A DNA stretch of 64,000 bases from Urophycis tenuis (lineage: Eukaryota; Chordata; Actinopteri; Gadiformes; Phycidae), in assembly GCA_036785325.1 (NCBI GenBank), contig JAXIVH010000041.1:2670001-2734000 (forward strand), written 5' to 3'. The notes beneath the pieces were generated by a model that was not told the origin of the DNA, did no database searches, and saw only the letters and a list, made by a program, of their open reading frames with translations. This document shows, piece by piece, positions 23,701-35,855 of this stretch (positions within the stretch are counted from its first letter, which is position 1; each line of letters begins with the position of its first letter). Position numbers and translations under genes: made by a program.

Positions 23701-23939
23701 AAAACATACCTTCAACGTTTCAATTAAGATCAATCTTTCAATAAAGAACAGAAATTAATTAGCTTAGTATTTCAACGACCCATGACTCAAAATAATCTTG
23801 CCATACGCCGTTGGGAACCTTAGATTTCCCCGCTTAAAATGAGCCCATCCCCGAGCAATTTGGTTGCTCACAGACAAAACTGCGTCAGGTTGACTGAAGT
23901 CTACCCAGCAGCTAAAAACATACCTTCAACTTTTCAATT
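20747..23939 (+). repeat. 214-bp satellite, block 7 (15 monomers)
   Basis: 3193 bp = 15 x 214 - 17. Two monomer haplotypes alternate: AAAATG..GCGAGCAGTCTGGTTGATCA, and TATAATG..CCGAGCAATTTGGTTGCTCA, the latter usually following CCCTTTGGTGAATATAG. Confidence 0.95.
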
Positions 23940-24175
23940 CACGCGTTTTTTTTGTAATACGTGTAGCTATGATAAAGGACACATGTTTTGGCCTGTTTTA
24001 TTATTCATAGTTGGCTTAACAGTAATAGAATATTATTATATGCTATAAGTGACCAGACGTCCGAGATCAAAACTGGGAGCATAATCCCCGAGAAGGGGGA
24101 AAAAAAGGGTCAGCTATGTTTAAGTATATATATATATGTGTGTGTATATATGCGTGTGTGTGTGTGTGTATATGC

Positions 24176-24212
<37 letters not shown>

Positions 24213-24913
24213 AATCACTTACTTGGAACGGCATGATCCCACATCGCTGTGAAGGGATGGCGTTAACCAGGTGGGCGTGCAACCCCTCGAGAGAGTTGCT
24301 GCCTCACCGGCACTTGTACTTGTTCAGCCGGATGCAGTTCTTCACAACCACCTTCACAGAGACATACAGCTGTATGCCAGGGGGGTCATGTAACACACAA
24401 CCTATTGCAAGGTCCTCATTTATGCTGGTGTCATTTTGAAATGTTACCATATACAAGTTTGAATGGTTTTGACACACGATGACTGCAGAGACAGCTGCAG
24501 GATGGCCCACGAAGCAGGACGGAGGGGGCCTGTGGCTGTGCGGGGAGGACCAGCGGTATGGGTGCTGCCGACACAGGGGGCGGGCGGGCCACAGGCTGAC
24601 GCAGCAGGAGGCCTCGGCTGGAGGCGGGTGGGCGCAGGAGGCTTCGGCCGGGTGGAGGACGACAACGCAGTGGGCTGAACGGGCCGGTTGGTGGGAGTCA
24701 CAGGCTCTGGCTCATCAACAAATAACCTGGAAATATAAAATACACACGTGATCAGTATTGATATTGATATCTTTTATAAGAACACTGTTCATACCGTTTA
24801 CACTTTTTATACAACTGTTTATACAATGTCCATACTGTTTATTTATTAATGTTTATCACTGAAAAATAAAGGTGACTTGGTATGACTTGTGTGCTATTTT
24901 CTTTCCACAGCCA
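23940..24913. repeat. Long segment, copy 8 (shortest)
   Basis: 974 bp; microsatellite at 24124-24208, 85 bp, the shortest; exon-like fragment 24223-24482, nonsense class. Confidence 0.9.
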
Positions 24914-26394
24914 ACAGAACACACATGAATCAGCTTATTATTTCGACGACCCATGGGCAAATATAGTCATGCCATACGTCGTTGGAAAGCTTAGATTTCC
25001 CCGTTTAAAATGAGCCCATCTCCGAGCAATTTGGTTGCTCACAGACAAATCTGCGTCAGGTTGACTGAAGTCTACACAGCAGCTAAAGACATACCTTCAA
25101 CGTTTCAATTAACATCAATCTTTCCTTACAGAACACAAATTAATTAGCTTAGTATTTCAACGACCCTTTAGTGAATATAGTCTTGCCATAAGCCGTTGGA
25201 AAGCTTAGATTTCCCCGCTTAAAATGAGCCCATCCTCGAGCAGTCTGGTTGATCACAGACTAAACTGCGTCAGGTTGACTGAAGTCTACCCAGCAGCTAA
25301 AAACATACCTTCAACGTTTCAATTAACATCAATCTTTCCTTACAGAACACAAATTAATTAGCTTAGTATTTCAACGACCCATGAGTCAATATACTCTTGC
25401 CATACGCCGTTGGAAAGCTTAGATTTCCCCCCTTAAAATGAGCCCATCCGCGAGCAGTCTGGTTGATCACAGACTAAACTGCGTCAGGTTGACTGAAGTC
25501 TACCCAGCAGCTAAAAACATACCTTCAACGTTTCAATTAACATCAATCTTTCCTTACAGAACACAAATTAATTAGCTTAGTATTTCAATGACCCATGAGT
25601 CAATATAGTCTTGCCATAGGCGGTTGGAAAGCTTAGATTTCCCCGCTTAAAATGAGCCCATCCGCGAGCAGTCTGGTTGATCACAGACTAAACTGCGTCA
25701 GGTTGAATGAAGTCTACCCAGCAGCTAAAAACATACCTTTAACGTTTCAATTAACATCAATCTTTCCTTACAGAACACAAATTAATTAGCTTAGTATTTC
25801 AAAGGCCCTTTGGTGTATATAGTCTTGCCATACGCCGTTGAAAAGCTTAGATTTCCCCGCTTATAATGAGCCCATCCCCAAGCAATTTGGTTGCTCAGAG
25901 ACAAAACTGTGTAAGGTTGACTGAAGTCTACCCAGCAGCTAAAAACATACCTTCAACGTTTCAATTAACATCAATCTTTCCTTACAGATCACAAATTAAT
26001 TAGCTTAGTATTTCAACGACCAATGAGTCAATATAGTCTTGCCATACGCCTTTGGAAAGCTTAGATTTCCCCGCTTAAAATGAGCCCATCCGCGAGCAGT
26101 CTGCTTGCTCACAGACAAAACTGCGTCAGGTTGACTGAAGTCTACCCAGCAGCTAAAAACATACCTTCAACGTTTCAATTAAGATCAATCTTTCAATAAA
26201 GAACAGAAATTAATTAGCTTAGTATTTCAACGACCCATGACTCAATATAGTCTTGCCATACGCCGTTGGGAACCTTAGATTTCCCCGCTTAAAATGAGCC
26301 CATCCCCGAGCAATTTGGTTGCTCACAGACAAAACTGCGTCAGGTTGACTGAAGTCTACCCAGCAGCTAAAAACATACCTTCAACTTTTCAATT
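24914..26394 (+). repeat. 214-bp satellite, block 8 (7 monomers)
   Basis: 1481 bp = 7 x 214 - 17. Contains a CCATAGGCGGTTGG variant and CAAAGGCCCTTTGGTGTAT, both also found together in block 10 near 31628-31815, marking a shared duplicated stretch. Confidence 0.95.
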
Positions 26395-26632
26395 CACGCG
26401 TTTTTTTTGTAACACGTGTAGCTATGATAAAGGACACATGTTTTGGCCTGTTTTATTATTCATAGTTGGCTTAACAGTAATAGAATATTATTATATGCTA
26501 TAAGTGACCAGACGTCCGAGATCAAAACTGGGAGCATAATCCCCGAGAAGGGGGAAAAAAAGGGTCAGCTATGTTTAAGTATATATATATATGTGTGTGT
26601 ATATATGCGTGTGTGTGTGTGTATATATGCGC

Positions 26633-26665
<33 letters not shown>

Positions 26666-27386
26666 TGTGTGTGTGTGTGTGTTTCAATCACTTACTTGGA
26701 ACGGCATAATCCCACATCGCTGTGAAGGGATGGCGTTAACCAGGTGGGCGTGCAACCCCTCGAGAGAGTTGCTGCCTCACCGGCACTTGTACTTGTTCAG
26801 CCGGATGCAGTTCTTCACAACCACCTTCACAGAGACATACAGCTGTATGCCAGGGGGGTCATGTAACACACAACCTATTGCAAGGTCCTCATTTATGCTG
26901 GTGTCATTTTGAAATGTTACCATATACAAGTTTGAATGGTTTTGACACACGATGACTGCAGAGACAGCTGCAGGATGGCCCACGAAGCAGGACGGAGGGG
27001 GCCTGTGGCTGTGCGGGGAGGACCAGCGGTATGGGTGCTGCCGACACAGGGGGCGGGCGGGCCACAGGCTGACGCAGCAGGAGGCCTCGGCTGGAGGCGG
27101 GTGGGCGCAGGAGGCTTCGGCCGGGTGGAGGACGACAACGCAGTGGGCTGAACGGGCCGGTTGGTGGGAGTCACAGGCTCTGGCTCATCAACAAATAACC
27201 TGGAAATATAAAATACACACGTGATCAGTATTGATATTGATATCTTTTATAAGAACACTGTTCATACCGTTTACACTTTTTATACAACTGTTTATACAAT
27301 GTCCATACTGTTTATTTATTAATGTTTATCACTGAAAAATAAAGGTGACTTGGTATGACTTGTGTGCTATTTTCTTTCCACAGCCA
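26395..27386. repeat. Long segment, copy 9
   Basis: 992 bp; microsatellite at 26579-26681 with a TATG break; exon-like fragment 26696-26955, nonsense class. GTTTCAATCAC beside the donor and GGCATAATCCC are private or shared only with copy 1. Confidence 0.9.
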
Positions 27387-29509
27387 ACAGAACACACATG
27401 AATCAGCTTATTATTTCGACGACCCATGGGCAAATATAGTCATGCCATACGTCGTTGGAAAGCTTAGATTTCCCCGTTTAAAATGAGCCCATCTCCGAGC
27501 AATTTGGTTGCTCACAGACAAATCTGCGTCAGGTTGACTGAAGTCTACACAGCAGCTAAAGACATACCTTCAACGTTTCAATTAACATCAATCTTTCCTT
27601 ACAGAACACAAATTAATTATCTTAGTATTTCAACGACCCATGAGTCAATATAGTCTTGCCATACGCCGTTGAAAAGCTTAGATTTCCCCGCTTATAATGA
27701 GCCCATCCCCAAGCAATTTGGTTGCTCAGAGACAAAACTGTGTCAGGTTGACTGAAGTCTACCCAGCAGCTAAAAACATACCTTCAACGTTTCAATTAAC
27801 ATCAATCTTTCCTTACAGAACACAAATTAATTAGCTTAGTATTTAAACGACCCATGAGTCAATATAGTCTTGCCATACGCCGTTGGAAAGCTTAGATTTC
27901 CCCGCTTAAAATGAGCCCATCCGCGAGCAGTCTGGTTGATGACAGACTAAACTGCGTCAGGTTGACTGAAGTCTACCCAGCAGCTAAAAACATACCTTCA
28001 ACGTTTCAATTAACATCAATCTTTCCTTACAGAACACAAATTAATTAGCTTAGTATTTCAACGACCCATGAGTTAATATAGTCTTGCCATACGCCGTTGG
28101 AAAGCTTAGATTTCCCCGCTTAAAATGAGCCCATCCGCGAGCAGTCTGGTTGATCACAGACTAAACTGCGTCAGGTTGACTGAAGTCTACCCAGCAGCTA
28201 AAAACATACCTTCAACGTTTCAATTAACATCAATCTTTCCTTACAGAACACAAATTAATTAGCTAAGTATTTCAACGACCCTTTGGTGAATATAGTCTTG
28301 CCATACGCCGTTGGAAAGCTTAGATTTCCCCGCTTATAATGAGCCCATCCCCGAGCAATTTGGTTGCTCACAGACTAAACTGTGTCAGGTTGACTGAAGT
28401 CTACCCAGCAGCTAAAAACATACCTTCAACGTTTCAATTAACATCAATCTTTCCTTACAGAACACAAATTAATTAGCTTAGTATTTCAACGACCCATGAG
28501 TCAATATAGTCTTGCCATACGCCGTTGGAAAGCTTAGATTTCCCCGCTTAAAATGAGCCCATCCGCGAGCAGTCTGGTTGATCACAGACTAAACTGCGTC
28601 AGGTTGAATGAAGTCTACCCAGCAGCCAAAAACATACCTTTAACGTTTCAATTAACATCAATCTTTCCTTACAGAACACAAATTAATTAGCTTAGTATTT
28701 CAACGGCCCTTTGGTGAATATAGTCTTACCATACGCCGTTGAAAAGCTTAGATTTCCCTGCTTAAAATGAGCCCATCCGCCAGCAGTCTGGTTGATCACA
28801 GACAAAACTGTGTCAGGTTGAGTGAAGTCTACCCAGCAGCTAAAAACATACCTTCAACGTTTCAATTAACATCAATCTTTCCTTACAGAACACAAATTAA
28901 TTATCTTAGTATTTCAACGACCCATGAGTCAATATAGTCTTGCTATACGCCGTTGGAAAGCTTAGATTTCCCCGCTTAAAATGAGCCCATCCCCAAGCAA
29001 TTTGGTTGCTCAGAGACAAAACTGTGTCAGGTTGACTGAAGTCTACCCAGCAGCTAAAAACATACCTTCAACGTTTCAATTAACATCAATCTTTCCTTAC
29101 AGATCACAAATTAATTAGCTTAGTATTTCAACGACCCATGAGTCAATATAGTCTTGCCATATGCCGTTGGAAAGCTTAGATTTCCCCGCTTAAAATGAGC
29201 CCATCCGCGAGCAGTCTGGTTGCTCACAGACAAAACTGCGTCAGGTTGACTGAAGTCTACCCAGCAGCTAAAAACATACCTTCAACGTTTCAATTAAGAT
29301 CAATCTTTCAATAAAGAACAGAAATTAATTAGCTTAGTATTTCAACGACCCATGACTCAATATAATCTTGCCATACGCCGTTGGGAACCTTAGATTTCCC
29401 CGCTTAAAATGAGCCCATCCCCGAGCAATTTGGTTGCTCACAGACAAAACTGCGTCAGGTTGACTGAAGTCTACCCAGCAGCTAAAAACATACCTTCAAC
29501 TTTTCAATT
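27387..29509 (+). repeat. 214-bp satellite, block 9 (10 monomers)
   Basis: 2123 bp = 10 x 214 - 17. From about 27800 to the end it matches about 37110-38834 monomer by monomer, including TCTTACCATA, TTCCCTGCTT, GCCAGCAG, ATTATCTTAG, TCTTGCTATACG and CATATGCCG variants in the same order. Confidence 0.95.
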
Positions 29510-29742
29510 CACGCGTTTTTTTTGTAATACGTGTAGCTATGATAAAGGACACATGTTTTGGCCTGTTTTATTATTCATAGTTGGCTTAACAGTAATAGAA
29601 TATTATTATATGCTATAAGTGACCAGACGTCCGAGATCAAAACTGGGAGCATAATCCCCGAGAAGGGGGAAAAAAAGGGTCAGCTATGTTTAAGTATATA
29701 TATATATGTGTGTGTATCTATGCGTGTGTGTGTGTGTATATA

Positions 29743-29794
<52 letters not shown>

Positions 29795-30495
29795 AATCAC
29801 TTACTTGGAACGGCATGATCCCACATCGCTGTGAAGGGATGGCGTTAACCAGGTGGGCGTGCAACCCCTCGAGAGAGTTGCTGCCTCACCGGCACTTGTA
29901 CTTGTTCAGCCGGATGCAGTTCTTCACAACCACCTTCACAGAGACATACAGCTGTATGCCAGGGGGGTCATGTAACACACAACCTATTGCAAGGTCCTCA
30001 TTTATGCTGGTGTCATTTTGAAATGTTACCATATACAAGTTTGAATGGTTTTGACACACGATGACTGCAGAGACAGCTGCAGGATGGCCCACGAAGCAGG
30101 ACGGAGGGGGCCTGTGGCTGTGCGGGGAGGACCAGCGGTATGGGTGCTGCCGACACAGGGGGCGGGCGGGCCACAGGCTGACGCAGCAGGAGGCCTCGGC
30201 TGGAGGCGGGTGGGCGCAGGAGGCTTCGGCCGGGTGGAGGACGACAACGCAGTGGGCTGAACGGGCCGGTTGGTGGGAGTCACAGGCTCTGGCTCATCAA
30301 CAAATAACCTGGAAATATAAAATACACACGTGATCAGTATTGATATTGATATCTTTTATAAGAACACTGTTCATACCGTTTACACTTTTTATACAACTGT
30401 TTATACAATGTCCATACTGTTTATTTATTAATGTTTATCACTGAAAAATAAAGGTGACTTGGTATGACTTGTGTGCTATTTTCTTTCCACAGCCA
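29510..30495. repeat. Long segment, copy 10
   Basis: 986 bp; microsatellite at 29694-29790 with GTGTATCTATGCG, shared with copies 11-13; exon-like fragment 29805-30064, nonsense class. Confidence 0.9.
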
Positions 30496-32618
30496 ACAGA
30501 ACACACATGAATCAGCTTATTATTTCGACGACCCATGGGCAAATATAGTCATGCCATACGTCGTTGGAAAGCTTAGATTTCACCGTTTAAAATGAGCCCA
30601 TCTCCGAGCAATTTGGTTGCTCACAGACAAATCTGCGTCAGGTTGACTGAAGTCTACACAGCAGCTAAAAACATACCTTCAACGTTTCAATTAACATCAA
30701 TCTTTCCTTACAGAACACAAATTAATTAGCTTAGTATTTCAACGACCCATGAGTCAATATACTCTTGCCATATGCCGTTGGAAAGCTTAGATTTCCCCGC
30801 TTAAAATGAGCCCATCCGCGAGCAGTCTGGTTGATCACAGACTAAACTGCGTCAGGTTGACTGAAGTCTACCCAGCAGCTAAAAACATACCTTCAACGTT
30901 TCAATTAACATCAATCTTTCCTTACAGAACACAAATTAATTAGCTTAGTATTTCAATGACCCATGAGTCAATATAGTCTTGCCATACGCCGTTGGAAAGC
31001 TTAGATTTCCCCGCTTAAAATGAGCCCATCCGCGAGCAGTCTGGTTGATCACAGACTAAGCTGCGTCAGGTTGAATGAAGTCTACCCAGCAGCTAAAAAC
31101 ATACCTTTAACGTTTCAATTAACATCAATCTTTCCTTACAGAACACAAATTAATTAGCTTAGTATTTCAACGACCCTTTGGTGAATATAGTCTTGCCATA
31201 CGCCGTTGGAAAGCTTAGATTTCCCCGCTTATAATGAGCCCATGCCTGAGCAATTTGGTTGCTCACAGACTAAACTGCGTCAGGTTGACTGAAGTCTACC
31301 CAGCAGCTAAAAACATACCTTCAACGTTTCAATTAACATCAATCTTTCCTTACAGAACACAAATTAATTAGCTTAGTATTCCAACGACCCATGAGTTAAT
31401 ATAGTCTTTCCATACGCCGTTGGAAAGCTTAGATTTCCCCGCTTAAAATGAGCCCATCCGCGAGCAGTCTGGTTGATCACAGACTAAACTGCGTCAGGTT
31501 GAATGAAGTCTACCCAGCAGCTAAAAACATACCTTCAACGTTTCAATTAACATCAATCTTTCCTTACAGAACACAAATTAATTAGCTTAGTATTTCAATG
31601 ACCCATGAGTCAATATAGTCTTGCCATAGGCGGTTGGAAAGCTTTGATTTCCCCGCTTAAAATGAGCCCATCCGCCAGCAGTCTGGTTGATCACAGACTA
31701 AACTGCGTCAGGTTGAATGAAGTCTACCCAGCAGCTTAAAACATACCTTTAACGTTTCAATTAACATCAATCTTTCCTTACAGAACACAAATTAATTAGC
31801 TTAGTATTTCAAAGGCCCTTTGGTGTATATAGTCTTGCCATACGCCGTTGGAAAGCTTAGATTTCCCCGCTTAAAATGAGCCCATCCGCGAGCAGTCTGC
31901 TTGCTCAGAGACAAAACTGTGTCAGGTTGACTGAAGTCTACCCAGCAGCTAAAAACATACCTTCAACGTTTCAATTAACATCAATCTTTCCTTACAGATC
32001 ACAAATTAATTAGCTTAGTATTTCAACGACCAATTAGTCAATATAGTCTTGCCATACGCCGTTGGAAAGCTTAGATTTCCCCGCTTAAAATGAGCCCATC
32101 CGCGAGCAGTCTGCTTGCTCACAGACAAAACTGCGTCAGGTTGACTGAAGTCTACCCAGCAGCTAAAAACATACCTTCAACGTTTCAATTAAGATCAATC
32201 TTTCAATAAAGAACAGGAATTAATTAGCTTAGTATTTCAACGACCCATGACTCAATATAGTCTTGCCATACGCCGTTGGGAACCTTAGATTTCCCCGCTT
32301 AAAATGAGCCCATCCGCGAGCAGTCTGGTTGATCACAGACTAAACTGCGTCAGGTTGACTGAAGTCTACCCAGCAGCTAAAAACATACCTTCAACGTTTC
32401 AATTAACATCAATCTTTCAATAAAGAACAGAAATTAATTAGCTTAGTATTTCAACGACCCATGACTCAATATAATCTTGCCATACGCCGTTGGAAACCTT
32501 AGATTTCCCCGCTTAAAATGAGCCCATCCCTGAGCAATTTGGTTGCTCACAGACAAAACTGCGTCAGGTTGACTGAAGTCTACCCAGCAGCTAAAAACAT
32601 ACCTTCAACTTTTCAATT
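30496..32618 (+). repeat. 214-bp satellite, block 10 (10 monomers)
   Basis: 2123 bp = 10 x 214 - 17. The first monomer has TTTCACCGTTT. Two consecutive monomers near its end carry the AATAAAGAACAG pre-insert signature (about 32205 and 32421), a local duplication of the pre-insert monomer. Confidence 0.95.
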
Positions 32619-32851
32619 CACGCGTTTTTTTTGTAATACGTGTAGCTATGATAAAGGACACATGTTTTGGCCTGTTTTATTATTCATAGTTGGCTTAACA
32701 GTAATAGAATATTATTATATGCTATAAGTGACCAGACGTCCGAGATCAAAACTGGGAGCATAATCCCCGAGAAGGGGGAAAAAAAGGGTCAGCTATGTTT
32801 AAGTATATATATATATGTGTGTGTATCTATGCGTGTGTGTGTGTGTATATA

Positions 32852-32903
<52 letters not shown>

Positions 32904-33604
32904 AATCACTTACTTGGAACGGCATGATCCCACATCGCTGTGAAGGGATGGCGTTAACCAGGTGGGCGTGCAACCCCTCGAGAGAGTTGCTGCCTCACCG
33001 GCACTTGTACTTGTTCAGCCGGATGCAGTTCTTCACAACCACCTTCACAGAGACATACAGCTGTATGCCAGGGGGGTCATGTAACACACAACCTATTGCA
33101 AGGTCCTCATTTATGCTGGTGTCATTTTGAAATGTTACCATATACAAGTTTGAATGGTTTTGACACACGATGACTGCAGAGACAGCTGCAGGATGGCCCA
33201 CGAAGCAGGACGGAGGGGGCCTGTGGCTGTGCGGGGAGGACCAGCGGTATGGGTGCTGCCGACACAGGGGGCGGGCGGGCCACAGGCTGACGCAGCAGGA
33301 GGCCTCGGCTGGAGGCGGGTGGGCGCAGGAGGCTTCGGCCGGGTGGAGGACGACAACGCAGTGGGCTGAACGGGCCGGTTGGTGGGAGTCACAGGCTCTG
33401 GCTCATCAACAAATAACCTGGAAATATAAAATACACACGTGATCAGTATTGATATTGATATCTTTTATAAGAACACTGTTCATACCGTTTACACTTTTTA
33501 TACAACTGTTTATACAATGTCCATACTGTTTATTTATTAATGTTTATCACTGAAAAATAAAGGTGACTTGGTATGACTTGTGTGCTATTTTCTTTCCACA
33601 GCCA
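32619..33604. repeat. Long segment, copy 11
   Basis: 986 bp; microsatellite at 32803-32899; exon-like fragment 32914-33173, nonsense class. Same length and nearly the same sequence as copy 10. Confidence 0.9.
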
Positions 33605-34871
33605 ACAGAACACACATGAATCAGCTTATTATTTCGACGACCCATGGGCAAATATAGTCATGCCATACGCCGTTGGAAAGCTTAGATTTCCCCGCTTAAA
33701 ATGAGCCCATCCTCGAGCAGTCTGGTTGATCACAGACTAAACTGCGTCAGGTTGACTGAAGTCTACCCAGCAGCTAAAAACATACCTTCAACGTTTCAAT
33801 TAACATCAATCTTTCCTTACAGAACACAAATTAATTAGCTTAGTATTTCAACGACCCATGAGTCAATATACTCTTGCCATACGCCGTTGGAAAGCTTAGA
33901 TTTCCCCGCTTAAAATGAGCCCATCCGCGAGCAGTCTGGTTGATCACAGACTAAACTGCGTCAGGTTGACTGAAGTCTACCCAGCAGCTAAAAACATACC
34001 TTCAACGTTTCAATTAACATCAATCTTTCCTTACAGAACACAAATTAATTAGCTTAGTATTTCAATGACCCATGAGTCAATATAGTCGTTCCATACGCCG
34101 TTGGAAAGCTTAGATTTCCCCGCTTAAAATGAGCCCATCCGCGAGCAGTCTGGTTGATCACAGACTAAACTGCGTCAGGTTGAATGAAGTCTACCCAGCA
34201 GCTAAAAACATACCTTTAACGTTTCAATTAACATCAATCTTTCCTTACAGAACACAAATTAATTAGCTTAGTATTTCAACGACCCTTTGGTGAATATAGT
34301 CTTGCCATACGCCGTTGGAAAGCTTAGATTTCCCCGCTTATAATGAGCCCATCCCTGAGCAATTTGGTTGCTCACAGACTAAACTGCGTCAGGTTGACTG
34401 AAGTCTACCCAGCAGCTAAAAACATACCTTCAACGTTTCAATTAACATCAATCTTTCCTTACAGAACACAAATTAATTAGCTTAGTATTTCAACGACCCA
34501 TGAGTCAATATAGTCTTTCCATACGCCGTTGGAAAGCTTAGATTTCCCCGCTTAAAATGAGCCCATCCGCGAGCAGTCTGGTTGATCACAGACTAAACTG
34601 CGTCAGGTTGAATGAAGTCTACCCAGCAGCTAAAAACATACCTTCAACGTTTCAATTAAGATCAATCTTTCAATAAAGAACAGAAATTAATTAGCTTAGT
34701 ATTTCAACGACCCATGACTCAATATAATCTTGCCATACGCCGTTGGGAACCTTAGATTTCCCCGCTTAAAATGAGCCCATCCCCGAGCAATTTGGTTGCT
34801 CACAGACAAAACTGCGTCAGGTTGACTGAAGTCTACCCAGCAGCTAAAAACATACCTTCAACTTTTCAATT
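33605..34871 (+). repeat. 214-bp satellite, block 11 (6 monomers)
   Basis: 1267 bp = 6 x 214 - 17. The usual post-insert monomer is partly lost: after CATGGGCAAATATAGTCATG the sequence switches to the ordinary ACGCCGTTGG type, a recombination trace. Confidence 0.95.
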
Positions 34872-35104
34872 CACGCGTTTTTTTTGTAATACGTGTAGCT
34901 ATGATAAAGGACACATGTTTTGGCCTGTTTTATTATTCATAGTTGGCTTAACAGTAATAGAATATTATTATATGCTATAAGTGACCAGACGTCCGAGATC
35001 AAAACTGGGAGCATAATCCCCGAGAAGGGGGAAAAAAAGGGTCAGCTATGTTTAAGTATATATATATATGTGTGTGTATCTATGCGTGTGTGTGTGTGTA
35101 TATA

Positions 35105-35154
<50 letters not shown>

Positions 35155-35855
35155 AATCACTTACTTGGAACGGCATGATCCCACATCGCTGTGAAGGGAT
35201 GGCGTTAACCAGGTGGGCGTGCAACCCCTCGAGAGAGTTGCTGCCTCACCGGCACTTGTACTTGTTCAGCCGGATGCAGTTCTTCACAACCACCTTCACA
35301 GAGACATACAGCTGTATGCCAGGGGGGTCCTGTAACACACAACCTATTGCAAGGTCCTCATTTATGCTGGTGTCATTTTGAAATGTTACCATATACAAGT
35401 TTGAATGGTTTTGACACACGATGACTGCAGAGACAGCTGCAGGATGGCCCACGAAGCAGGACGGAAGGGGCCTGTGGCTGTGCGGGGAGGACCAGCGGTA
35501 TGGGTGCTGCCGACACAGGGGGCGGGCGGGCCACAGGCTGACGCAGCAGGAGGCCTCGGCTGGAGGCGGGTGGGCGCAGGAGGCTTCGGCCGGGTGGAGG
35601 ACGACAACGCAGTGGGCTGAAAGGGCCGGTTGGTGGGAGTCACAGGCTCTGGCTCATCAACAAATAACCTGGAAATATAAAATACACACGTGATCAGTAT
35701 TGATATTGATATCTTTTATAAGAACACTGTTCATACCGTTTACACTTTTTATACAACTGTTTATACAATGTCCATACTGTTTATTTATTAATGTTTATCA
35801 CTGAAAAATAAAGGTGACTTGGTATGACTTGTGTGCTATTTTCTTTCCACAGCCA
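34872..35855. repeat. Long segment, copy 12
   Basis: 984 bp; microsatellite at 35056-35150; exon-like fragment 35165-35424, nonsense class but with the GGTCCTGTAAC variant of copies 5 and 7. Private GACGGAAGGGG and GCTGAAAGGGCC. It is a mosaic of the two classes. Confidence 0.9.
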
